From Sycon ciliatum (taxonomy: Eukaryota > Porifera > Calcarea > Leucosolenida > Sycettidae), in the NCBI RefSeq assembly GCF_964019385.1, contig NC_088649.1, forward strand, positions 21,253,075 through 21,317,074: DNA of 64,000 bases, given 5' to 3'. The notes under the pieces are model-generated. The model was not told where the DNA came from and made no database searches. It saw only the letters and a list, made by a program, of their open reading frames with translations. Shown piece by piece: positions 54,850 to 64,000 of the stretch (position 1 is its first letter; every line of letters begins with the position of its first letter). The translations under genes were made by a program, and so were the position numbers.

Positions 54850-55105
54850 GATCAAGGGCCAAATGCTGCTCCTTAAGCGGTGGAAGTTGAGTAAATCAGA
54901 CCCATCACCAATGTGTCAAAGACAGAAAATACGATCCGCTGCATTCATGCTTCCCTCGTGCCATACAACGAGTTCCCAATTAACTGTGGGTTGCAGCAGG
55001 GCTGGAAAAACCCTTTAGATTACTTGGAGGACTTGAACCTGGTACCCTCTGTTTCTTAATCGTGGTCTTAGACCATCCCACTATGCCTGCCATTGCCAAC
55101 TTGGA
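54850..55105 (-). mobile_element. tRNA-derived SINE (block copy 3)
   Basis: Matches 51960-52215 by block duplication. Confidence 0.65.
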
Positions 55106-55195
55106 AGGTTCATGGATATTAGTTCATTCCATAAAGCCTTGGAATGTATCTTGTGGTCGGCTCGATGGTGTTTGCCTTCCCCTCTTTGGAATTAA

Positions 55196-56078
55196 CCCTT
55201 TATGTACGGAAAAAAATGTACACAGACTGAATTTGATCTCGACTCACCTCAAATTCCATAATTATCCGGGTCATAACTTTAGTCTTCTTTTCACGATTTT
55301 TTCAATCTTGGGCTTCCTGGAAAGCTCGTCGCAAGAGGAACACATTGAGCCTACGCTTGCCACCGCGAAAGTGAAAACGCCAGGGCTACAGCCCAGCGTC
55401 TTAGCAGCAACGCCAACATTCCGACAGAAGTCGTCTTGCATCAGCCATTTCGCTCTCCTTGCTCGTAACAAGTAACTGTTACTTAAAAAAATTCACAAGC
55501 TGCCACGAGTCAGTTTGCCATTTTGAACGTGTTTCTACGTCACTGCATGCCCAGAATGATGGGGAAATCCCTCATTCAAATCTGCGCGAGCGGCTATTGA
55601 GCGACATTTGCCGCGATTCGACTTTCGAGCTTCGTAACTCTAATCTGAGAGTGCAGATCGTTCAAGCTCACGGCGGCAGCAATGCATCGTCGATCGTCAC
55701 GTCCGCCAGCACCGTAGCACTAAGAAATGTCACAGCAGGGGACTTCTACTTCCGTGTCTCATCGACAAGCAGTTCCTCGGCTGCTTACTCTCAGGAAGTG
55801 TTCTTTCATATCTCATGTAAGTTATCAGTTGGTGCTTGAGATCTTTAAGGGAAGGTGAGGGGTGGGAGGAGGGTAGGGGGGGAGAAGGGGGGGGGGGTGG
55901 TAGGTGATGTTCCGAGACCAAATCCATTGTCAAAATTCTGCTGATGGGTGCTTGTGTGTGTAGCATTATGGGTGCACGCAGCTTCGTGCTACCGCTCGAA
56001 CTATACTGCTGTGTTTGATAGTGCTGTTGCTGCACGCCCATGCTTTGCTTCTGCCTACAGTTGTGTGCACCACGCATC
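55196..56078 (+). mobile_element. Left part of a TTAA/CCCTTT element
   Basis: CCCTTTATGTACGGAAAAAA follows TTAA (55192-55195) at the exact point where block homology stops. A plus-strand frame (about 55562-55815, CRDSTFELRNSNLRVQIVQA, SSTSSSSAAYSQEVFFHIS) ends at a canonical donor AT-GTAAGT, so it may be an exon. No matching right end lies at 56078. A matching end (GTACACAAAGGGTTAA) is at 57963-57978. Confidence 0.5.
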
Positions 56079-56241
56079 AATAATGTCTGACTGTTGCACA
56101 TCTGACTGTTCAAAACCTGGTTCAGTTGATGGACTCGATCGCATAATTATGCTCACAATTTTCCATCTTACAATTTTATAGTATTCCCAAAAGTGTTCGC
56201 CTGCCGAGATAGATACCAGAATATCCTTAATTCCAAAGCTT

Positions 56242-57098
56242 TATTCCCGTAGCTATGCAGAAGACGTTACTTCAGTAACGTCTGGCGCTAGCCAGGGTCC
56301 ACACTGCTTTAATTTGGTGTTTGTGTGTTTGTTTGTTTGTTTGTTTGTTTGTGTGTTTGTGTCACACCTGGCGCTATCACGTATCCGTCCCGTACCGTAC
56401 CGTACCATCAAACACAGCTGGCCACATACAGCTGGCCGCAATATTCAAATAGGGTTTTCAAAAGCGAGACCATACCGTGAAGCAACTTGGAAGAATGGGT
56501 ATCAATGCGAAGTGTATTGGGGAATGCATGTAGGGCTATAGTGCAGGTTCGAATCCCAGGCTATGCCTGATAAAAAATTAGAGAATTGAAAATGTAAAAC
56601 ATCCCTATGCTTTTTTTGCCGTCATCGAGGCGGTAGACGGTGTCGTATTACCCTCGATCGTACCTGTCCTGTACCTATCCCGTACCGTACCGTACCATCA
56701 TAGACGGCTGGCCACAATGCATATTCAAATAGGGCTTTCAAATGCAAGATCGGAACGTGAAGCAACTTGGAAGAATTAGTATGTATACGAAGTGTATCGG
56801 GGGATGCATGCAGGTCGCGCGATAGTGCGGGTTCGAATCCCAGGTTATATCTTATAACATCCCTATGCTTTTTTTGTCTAAGTCATCAAGGTTAAAAAGC
56901 ATAGCGTGGGGCACTGAGCTACCAAGCTCTCTCGTAAGGTGTGATTTGTATTTTGTATTTTATTAGATTTAAGGATTTCCCAAAGGCTTTGGGCCTGTCG
57001 AGGGGATCTCCTGCAAGAAGAATGAAATGACAACTTTAGGTAGAGGGAGCAATTAATCGAGAATAGAAAGTGCAAGGACTCTAAGTCACAAAGGGCAT
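56242..57098. mobile_element. Insertion in block copy 2 with a 290-bp internal duplication
   Basis: Block homology breaks at AAAGCTTT and resumes at TGATGAGCAATAGG. Inside, (TTTG)n at 56325-56355, then CCCGTACCGTACCGTACCAT ... GGTTCGAATCCCAGG occurs twice (56390-56570 and 56680-56860). GGTTCGAATCC is a perfect B box, so a tRNA-like origin is possible. Confidence 0.5.
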
Positions 57099-57328
57099 GT
57101 GATGAGCAATAGGGGGGGGGGGGGCAAAGAAAAGACATAGTCTAGAACAGAGCTCTGCGCTTGAACATACGTAAGCGTGCAGAACAGGAAAAAAAATTTA
57201 ATGATGAAATGTGTGCCAGAGATAAACTCCTAGTGTGCTCCCGTCGATAACGACTGGTGGGGATATGTCCGCACACAAGGAAGTAGTTTATTAATCGTGA
57301 TTTCGCCAAATCTCAACCGAATTTCATA

Positions 57329-58575
57329 CTTCCCCCGGAAACAAACACTTCGTAACTTTTTGACATGATTTTTCAAGTAGTTACTATGCTCAACAAATGT
57401 GTTCTTTTGGAAGAGAAACACTTCAAGATATTCAATCGACATATCTACAATATCTACAGGATCAATTAGTGGGAGTAGAGTCTCAGTCTGGGTCGCCATC
57501 GCTCGTCTCATCACGGCTGAAACCGTTCCAAGTGGCAGGTCGATCGACGCGTGATGTTGTAGATCTATGTGACGGAGAAGCTTCTCCGCGTCCCTGATCG
57601 TCTTCATTGTTACATGAATGCCTTCTCCAACATCTCAGCAGAGACCATAGTAGCGCTGCAACGCTGGTAGATCTACTAGCCACCGCCACCGCTCTCGCTC
57701 AAGGATGCCCCGGAACAATAAACACAGGCAACGCCAAACATTTCAAATTATTTCCTCCGAGGGATATCATGACTCAGAAATAGGTATTCCAGGTATGGCC
57801 TGTATCTGTAGTTGTGTGCTCGGTCAAAATATTTTCTTACCTGGACACATTGATACCAACAGATTCAGAAAAAACATAACTTGCACATACAAAATGTGTC
57901 TTAGTTTTATGCTATAGGTCCATCATTACCGATGAGTACCCTGCGCATACATTAAATGCCTGGTACACAAAGGGTTAACGAGCCGTGATCAGATCTCGCC
58001 TTCTCCTTTGCGACCAAGGACACATCGTCGAGGCTGCTGGAAAAGGCGAGATCATTCACGTTGATGTCTGGGCTCTGCAGTGGCTGAAGAACTTCAGTTT
58101 TGAACTTGTTCATCTTGCTCTGCTGCGCGAAATGACGATTGTCACATCTCCGCGTTTTGAAGTTTTGACATCTTGCCGACCTGTTTGCATGCACACAGGC
58201 GTTTCGGGGATGGCGAAGATTTCAAAACGCAGCTGCTATTGCTATTCATTTTCCACTCTTCTTCCTCCTCGGTGCCATTGTCCTGCTCTTTCAAGTTCTG
58301 AACTAAAACAATAGCTACGACAAGCAGTGATCTCAGTGCTTTCCTTCCCATTACGCCTGATGGACGAAAATGAAAACATGTTCGTTTTGCTTTGTTTGCA
58401 GCGTCGACACCCTTGCTCTGCGACGACTGTGGGTTCCCCAAAATATGAATCATGCTTTCCCACGATTCCGAAATGTCATGTAAGTGTTTCAGGCTGACAG
58501 AACCAGAGAGAGAGAGCGATATAACAGCAGGGAAAAGTAGAGAAAAAAGTCATGAAGTTTTGTTTCCGGAGGAAG
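57329..58575. mobile_element. Mariner-like element, 1247 bp, TSD TA
   Basis: CTTCCCCCGGAAACAAA at the left and TTTGTTTCCGGAGGAAG at the right, with TA outside. The partner block (about 52825) shows the empty site CATAATCG. A minus-strand frame (57607-57345: LPLIDPVDIVDMSIEYLEVF) ends at the left repeat. No DDE motif recognised. A CCCTTT-type right end (57963-57974 next to TTAA) is nested inside. Confidence 0.75.
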
Positions 58576-58745
58576 TAATCGAAACACCTAGCAGGTAGCA
58601 GAGAACATCCGCTGTCGGCTCAAACAACTCTCCGCTCTCTATGTTGATTTTTAAGTTAAATGATTATTATAGCTCCATTCGACTCTTCTTATTATCGCGC
58701 CCTTCCTTACTTGGATACCGTGAATTAAAACACATTGTGACATAC

Positions 58746-58868
58746 CTTTGCAGGACGTGCCATCACCTGAAAACCCAGATTTACATGTGCAGTTGTAGGA
58801 CCCAACCGTATTGGTACAGTTAGCATTGGAGCTGCAATTGTGAGTCTGATATAGGCACTCATCTGCAT
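58746..58868 (-). CDS. Calcium-binding EGF exon 6
   Basis: 123 bp, phase 1-1. [19 protein letters not shown], then [20 protein letters not shown]. Pair of exon 1. Confidence 0.9.
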
Positions 58869-58927
58869 CTAAACCACAAGCCAGGTTTAAACACAATGAC
58901 GTGAATCATAGAAGGGGCCATACAAAC

Positions 58928-59445
58928 ATTACGGCGAAACGTACGTTGTGTGAAATTATTTGTTATCGTAGTCAACTTGTTCACAATAATTTTATTACTG
59001 TCATGCATGAGGAGTACTGTTAGATACTGGTGTCCGGTTTGTACAATTCGTTTTTGCAAAGCTTTCCACTTTCTTTATCTCTGATATTGCTGACCCAACC
59101 AAGTTAGGTGGTGTGTAGTTTGCCGCTTAGAATCGCAGTTGGACCAAATTGTCATGTTAGTACCGTCATGGTCCTGTACAAGTCCGGCATTCTTTGTTGC
59201 CGCGGCACTTAGCTTGTGCACTTTTTTGCTGAGCTTACCTTCCCCTCATTGGTCCTACCGTAACCTTGAACCTTTGAGGCTGGAAGTCTGATAGTTTGCA
59301 CACTGGAGGTTTGTGAGAGCTAGGTCTCAGGACGTGCAATTTCTCAGGAACATGTCGGTTGTGGGCCCTGTTATCGGACTTTCTGACTGCTTATTATCTT
59401 GTTACAGTCGTGGATAGTTGCTTCATAACTCGTTTTGATGTGATT
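58928..59445 (+). mobile_element. PLE-type pLTR with half a hammerhead
   Basis: Begins ATTACGGCGAAACGTACGTT then GTGTG (58929-58952), the 3' half of the hammerhead of element D with cleavage triplet GUU. It then follows element D through GAGGAGTACTGT, AAGTTAGGTGGTGTG and AACCTTGAACCTTTG to GGACTTTCTGACTGC. The 5' half (CTGATGA, stem I) is lost. Confidence 0.75.
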
Positions 59446-59834
59446 TCCTCTATTTTAAATATAATATTACACCAAAGAAAAGGCCCGGGGAGTTATTATT
59501 AGTTAAAGTGAATTTAGCATTCCTGGCCTCTAGCGAAGGTCCCTGAACTGAGCCCTGGCTGCGACTGTCAATTATATTAAGTCTTTCCCGGTTGTATCTG
59601 TTCATCAAATCTGTTAACCCTCTGAGGTGCCACTGAATGTGTGATTTACTATTACAGCAGCAGCTGTAGTTGGAACTACATTGCAACGTTGAACTAGAGA
59701 GGGACATGCCGAATTTACACATAACACGTCACACCATTAGGTGAAAGAGTTCAAAGTAATGGGTATGAACACTAAAAGGCGTGCAGGAATGAGCACAGAT
59801 GGAGAGCCAAGGATTAATTTATCAAAATGAATAA

Positions 59835-60360
59835 ATGCAATGTTATCGCATGAGCTGATTGTTTAGTAACTGGTGGTGTTAGTGGACATTATAGCGTTAT
59901 GTGTAGTTCCTTGGTCCTTTTTATTTTTATAAACACTAAATGGGTATGATATATTGAGTTGAATGTCGGCACTGCGATGGCCGATATGTTGGTAGAATCG
60001 CTGAGCTCATGAGCGCCCACATCAAACAACATGTAACCATTTGGATGTTGTCAGAAGCAGCAACGCACCTACGGCCGAGGCGTGGCAGACCGACCCACAC
60101 GAACACAGTTGACCCAGTTTCAATCACAGAAGAGCATACCTTCTTCGTCGTTGTTTACACTGTGTTCGCAATTGCAGCCACCAATCTCTTATCAGGACTT
60201 GAGGACAAAGGATTGATATAGAATGCATCAATAACCCCGTAACTGATCCTATAATATATTTGAAAGAGATTCCCGTTAACGCCCATTCTGGCTGCCTATT
60301 ATCTTATTAGAGTCGTGGACAGTTGGTTCATAACTCGTTCCAATGTGTTTTCTTCTGTTT
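59835..60360 (+). mobile_element. Further pLTR scraps
   Basis: 59835-59930 matches 28100-28200 (TGCAATGTTATCGCATGAGC). 60300-60360 matches 59405-59455 (AGTCGTGGAYAGTTG). Between them is unrecognised sequence. Confidence 0.5.
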
Positions 60361-60687
60361 TAAACAAAACCCTGTCACAAGCTTGTTCTCATTATTCCTG
60401 CTCTTGCTTGCCATTGCTTTGGCCGAGTGGTTGCGGGCTAGCTTGCGAATCACAGTGTCCAAAGTTGCAGACCAGCGCTGGGAGCAGGAAGCGTGTACTG
60501 TGCTAACAAATGCGGTGGTGCATGCAGAAACAGCAAAATGGTATGGGAGGGTATAGAGAATGCAATGTTGTCTGAGGAGCAGCTATGAATACACAGAAAA
60601 CATTGTGAATAAGGTTCGTTGGATTCCTCACATTATGGCACCCTCCCTTACTTGGGTAACTCTAATAAAAAAACAGTTGCAACATAC

Positions 60688-60810
60688 CTTTGCAGGATGT
60701 GCCGTCACCTGAAAACCCAGAGTCACATGTGCAGTTGTAGGACCCAACAGTGTTTGTACAAGTAGCATTGGAGCTGCACTTGTGGGTCTGATATAGACAC
60801 TCATCTAGAT
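60688..60810 (-). CDS. Calcium-binding EGF exon 7
   Basis: 123 bp, phase 1-1. [19 protein letters not shown], then [20 protein letters not shown]. The most 5' exon of the array in the window, so earlier exons and the signal peptide should lie beyond 64 kb. Confidence 0.9.
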
Positions 60811-62059
60811 CTAAACCACAAGCCACGTTGAAACACAAGATACACGTCATGGTTGGGAAGAATTTTCAAGTCACACCAAGAGCATGAACGATTTTGCCTG
60901 CAATACAGTAAGTTAAAAGACAGTGTCTGTTTGATGAGCGTTAGCATTCTAACGCAAGTTAGCAGCCAGCCCAGCAAGCTGGCCCAACCTGCACGCATAC
61001 GCGAGTCACGTGGGCACGCGCAAAATCCTGTACAATGTCTCCTGCATGTCATTGCTGTTTGGACTTTAGAGCGTGCAACTTGCGGAACACGTGTTCCTAA
61101 ACAATTTACTCTTGTTAGACTTTCAAGGTCGCATTCTCGTATCTCTACGTTTCATTTTCAGACTTCAATGACGGCTGTTGGTGCCTGAAACAATGTCGTC
61201 GTCTACAGTGGAATGTCGATTGTGAACCTTTAGCTTGCGGCATCATCAGGTTTCCTGAAATGAACCACGCGATCTCAGTGACCCTTGTTTGTGAATTGAA
61301 ACAATGCCGTCGTCACCAACCGGCGTCTAGCCTCTCCGGATCGCCTTGCTCTACCTGGCTCCGCCGCCCGCCTACTGGGAACGCGGCGACGGCCACCATG
61401 CAGCACCACCACTGCAACAGCAGGCGCGAGCCTGACGATCGTAATTCGTATCCAGAGAGGCAAGTTCGTGGACCTGGATTTTCTGTTGGAAGTAACAACG
61501 TTAGTTGTCCACTGCCGTCACCACCGCCACCCAGCTTCTCCTCGCTCTACTTGGATCCGTATCGCCGCTCGCCTCCAGCAGGCCGGACCCTACTTGGAGG
61601 CCGGTTCAGTGACGACAGCCATATGCGCATGCAGCAGCAACAGCAGGTGGACCTGACTGTCCTATACTCGATCGTGTCCAGAGAGGCGAGTTCGTAGACT
61701 TTGATTTCTTGCTGCCCGATACAGTTGCAGTCAGTGCAGCTCCGGCGACGTTCACCTCCGTAGCCCCTCATATGTTGCTCTTCTGGCGCACTAGCATTTA
61801 TTTGAATCCGAACCCAGAACTGCGCTTCGTAGGCTGCATGACGGTAGACCTTGAGTTGAGACCTGGACAGTGTTCATGAATGGTCTGTGTTCCAATGTTC
61901 CTCACCGCGTTTCACGAGTGCCTGTTGACGTATTTGGCCACGATTGTCGCGGCCAATCGCCAGTTCTTGCCACCTAGAAACTGGATGTTATCAATACTCA
62001 ATCTGCGGACAACTGTTTCTCCCTTTGTGGATTCATCAGCGCAGCACAGAGGGAATTAA

Positions 62060-63406
62060 CCCTTTGTGGGTCTTACTCAATGTATGTGAGGGGTGGTCAC
62101 GCAAACACGCGTACAAACAACCAGCCATAACTCAAGTTCTGTAAGTTGTAGGTATGGGTAAACTATATATTTTCAAAATCTGTATGCCTGGACGAGTCCA
62201 GAAAACACAAGTATGACTATGTCCAGGCAAGGGTATGACCCGTGGTAGCCCTCCAAGTTGAGAGAAAATACAATTGCGAACAAAAAAACACAAAAATCAC
62301 AGCACGAAGTGCATACCAAGTTCGTGATGGAGCTGAAGTCCTATGATAAACAATCAGGTAAGCGCTACGTCTTGGTGAAGAATATATGCTCCTTATTCCG
62401 TCTTTGAACTCCAATACCTCGCCATCGGCGATGCACCGGCAGCAACGGTTCCACAATATCACAATTTTGGTTCATTCACCTCAGCGCCGCTCGCGTCAGA
62501 TTTACTCCCACTCAGCTGAGTAATCAGGCGCAATGTCACGCATCCCGTGATTCTCACGGCCAGGCGAATCAGCTGATCGCACCTGACAAGTCCTTGTAAG
62601 AGTTGCTGTTGCTGTGCTTCCTCGTGGTTGGTAAATTTGATTTCTTCATTCGGGGACGATATATTTGAGCTAGGAGCCCTCAACGCAGCTCTCTTTCTCA
62701 CCACATTACACTGGAAATCCTCCAGGGACATACAGCCTAGACTGGTTCCGTCAGTGTCCTCAGAAAGCTTTTCTGACACGGCCTTACGAGACGCACTCCC
62801 ATTCTCGAAATGCGCGCATGGCGGATGGTCGTCTTTTCCAATTTCACCAGACTTCAGTCGATCGATACTGCAAAAATTTGTATGGTAAGTACCGTATTTT
62901 ACCGGTTGTAAGTCGACCCCGGTTATAGGTCGACCCCCGTATCCGGAGATCTCAATTCTGCGTTATAAAGTTTTCACCCAACGAAGCACTACCAACCACG
63001 CCCTGCTACTAACACATCAACAAATCATGTAAACATTCCTTGTTGGAGGGTATAAAGTCCCAATCCTTGAAAAAGGCCAATAAACTGGCAAACATGTGTA
63101 CACATGGTGCACTCATGCATGCAGGGCAGGTCATTTTTTGTAAGATTCTGATAGTTCCCGGTTATAAGTCGAATTCCGGTTGTACGTCGACCCCCACCCT
63201 TTCTCCTTCTATTTTTAGTCGTAGAAGGTCGACTTACAACCGGAAAAATACGGTATGGTTGTTTTTTACACCGTTGGAAAGCTTTGAACCTCAGCTATGC
63301 GTGGAGCACCATTTTAGTTGTCTCCTAGCAACAAAACTCACAGAAAATGCGATTTTACTGTAAGGGTCACATACGACCCTTATGCTTATGTGAGACCCAA
63401 AAAGGG
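62060..63406. mobile_element. PiggyBac-like TTAA element, 1347 bp
   Basis: CCCTTTGTGGGTCTTACTC opens it and GTGAGACCCAAAAAGGG closes it, with TTAA outside (62056-62059 and 63407-63410). The paralogous empty site GGGAATTAAGCCGAACC is at about 47805-47821. CCYT ends plus TTAA are typical of piggyBac. The interior has a minus-strand frame (62779-62459, EDTDGTSLGCMSLEDFQCNV) without a known domain, so it is probably non-autonomous. Confidence 0.9.
62890..63255. mobile_element. Nested TIR element with GTCGAC-rich ends
   Basis: TACCGTATTTTACCGGTTGT, then AAGTCGACCCC, is inverted at the right end (GTCGACTTACAACCGG, AAAAATACGGTA). Both ends also hold a second ATAGGTCGACCCCC-like copy. It lies inside the TTAA element. 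Confidence 0.7.
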
Positions 63407-64000
63407 TTAAGCCGAACCTGATAGCAATGGAAAATATAAATCTTCAAAGCCAGGTTATCAATATCAACTTGTGGCAACTGCCCTTCACGGTGTACTGGAG
63501 CAGCACCACACGCCTGCCAGCAGTGCAGCTCAGTTCACCCACCAGCATTTCCGTGCGCATTTCGTCCCACTCACCAGCACAGATCCGCATCACGTACCGC
63601 AACCGTGTGCAGCTACTATGCGTACGGTGCTTGTACGTGTCAGCTCAGGCAGTGCTGCCTCCAGTGCCGACAGGAGCACCCCAGGGCTAAGTGTAAGGCC
63701 TCATCAGTAACTGTGTAACCACTCTGTTTCTCACTTCTCAAAATTGCTGGACTCACATCCTGATCCTATGCTCCGGAGGTATGTTGCACATGGTCGTAAT
63801 TGTGGTGCTGTGGTAGGTTTCATCGGCAACCACTCAACTAACTGGGATCCATTGAATTTAACACGGTCTCATGCTTACCCACATTATATTTCTGCGCAAC
63901 GATCCGTTTCTTGCAGCAGGCTTGAAACAGCTGGCCCGTGTTCCCCCCCCCCCCTTCTCGTCTCTGTGCTGTTCCATCGTAGATGCGGTTCCTAGACGAA

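Larger units (their letters stand above)
53229..58900. repeat. Duplicated intron block (copy 2) with EGF exons 5 and 6
   Basis: Homologous to 50341-53160. Three stretches have no partner in copy 1: about 55192-56078, 56242-57098 and 57329-58575, which are later insertions. Confidence 0.75.
60493..64000. repeat. Block duplicate of 46252-48400 with EGF exon 7
   Basis: GTGTACTGTGCTAACAAATG onward follows 46252 closely through the EGF exon, the gag-like DIRS part and HPDPMLRRYVAHG, interrupted only by the TTAA insertion 62060-63406. It continues beyond the window. Confidence 0.85.
61210..64000 (+). mobile_element. Second copy of the DIRS-like remnant
   Basis: The gag-like boxes recur at 61440-61720, and the HPDPMLRRYVAHGRNCG region recurs at 63756. 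Cut by the window end. Confidence 0.6.

Overview
The window is eukaryotic, almost certainly invertebrate metazoan, nuclear DNA. It is intron-rich and repeat-dense, with no operon-like gene packing. It carries exons for calcium-binding EGF domains with GT-AG splice sites and most of the animal transposon classes: R2-type and CR1/L2-type LINEs, Penelope-like elements (PLEs), DIRS, Ty3, LTR pieces, tRNA-derived SINEs, Harbinger, mariner and TTAA elements, and a RAG1-like transposon. A sponge or another early-branching marine animal would fit, but the species cannot be fixed from sequence alone. One 200-base assembly gap lies at 7161-7360.

Layout. 1-9.5 kb: the tail of an R2-type retrotransposon, a foldback element, then three CR1/L2-like LINE copies joined to very long TTC (GAA) tracts. 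9.5-13.4 kb: tandem repeats holding tRNA-like modules. 10.4-19.1 kb: a cluster of foldback elements. Several of these enclose the same C-terminal piece of a PLE GIY-YIG endonuclease, and several carry hammerhead-ribozyme motifs; the one at 14974-15022 is canonical. 19.4-28.9 kb: SINEs, a second LINE fragment, a candidate short LTR element and several MITEs. 29.1-35.5 kb: a 2.2-kb foldback shares its TTAA with a 4.2-kb TTAA-flanked transposon whose broken transposase has RAG1-like N-terminal zinc and RING regions. 35.6-39.2 kb: a transmembrane exon of a host gene, a Harbinger MITE and another TTAA element.

43-64 kb: seven nearly identical 123-bp EGF exons on the minus strand, all phase 1-1, spread through introns that were themselves duplicated in blocks. 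The blocks carry Ty3, DIRS and SINE remnants with them. Because paralogous copies exist, several later insertions have a matching empty site in the same window: a solo LTR at 44192-44568, a mariner-like element at 57329-58575 and a TTAA element at 62060-63406.

The only convincing host gene is the minus-strand EGF-repeat receptor, probably running from beyond 64 kb to the transmembrane exon at 35.6 kb and perhaps further. Nearly everything else is mobile-element sequence in various stages of decay. Function assignments are by motif recognition only; no database search was run.
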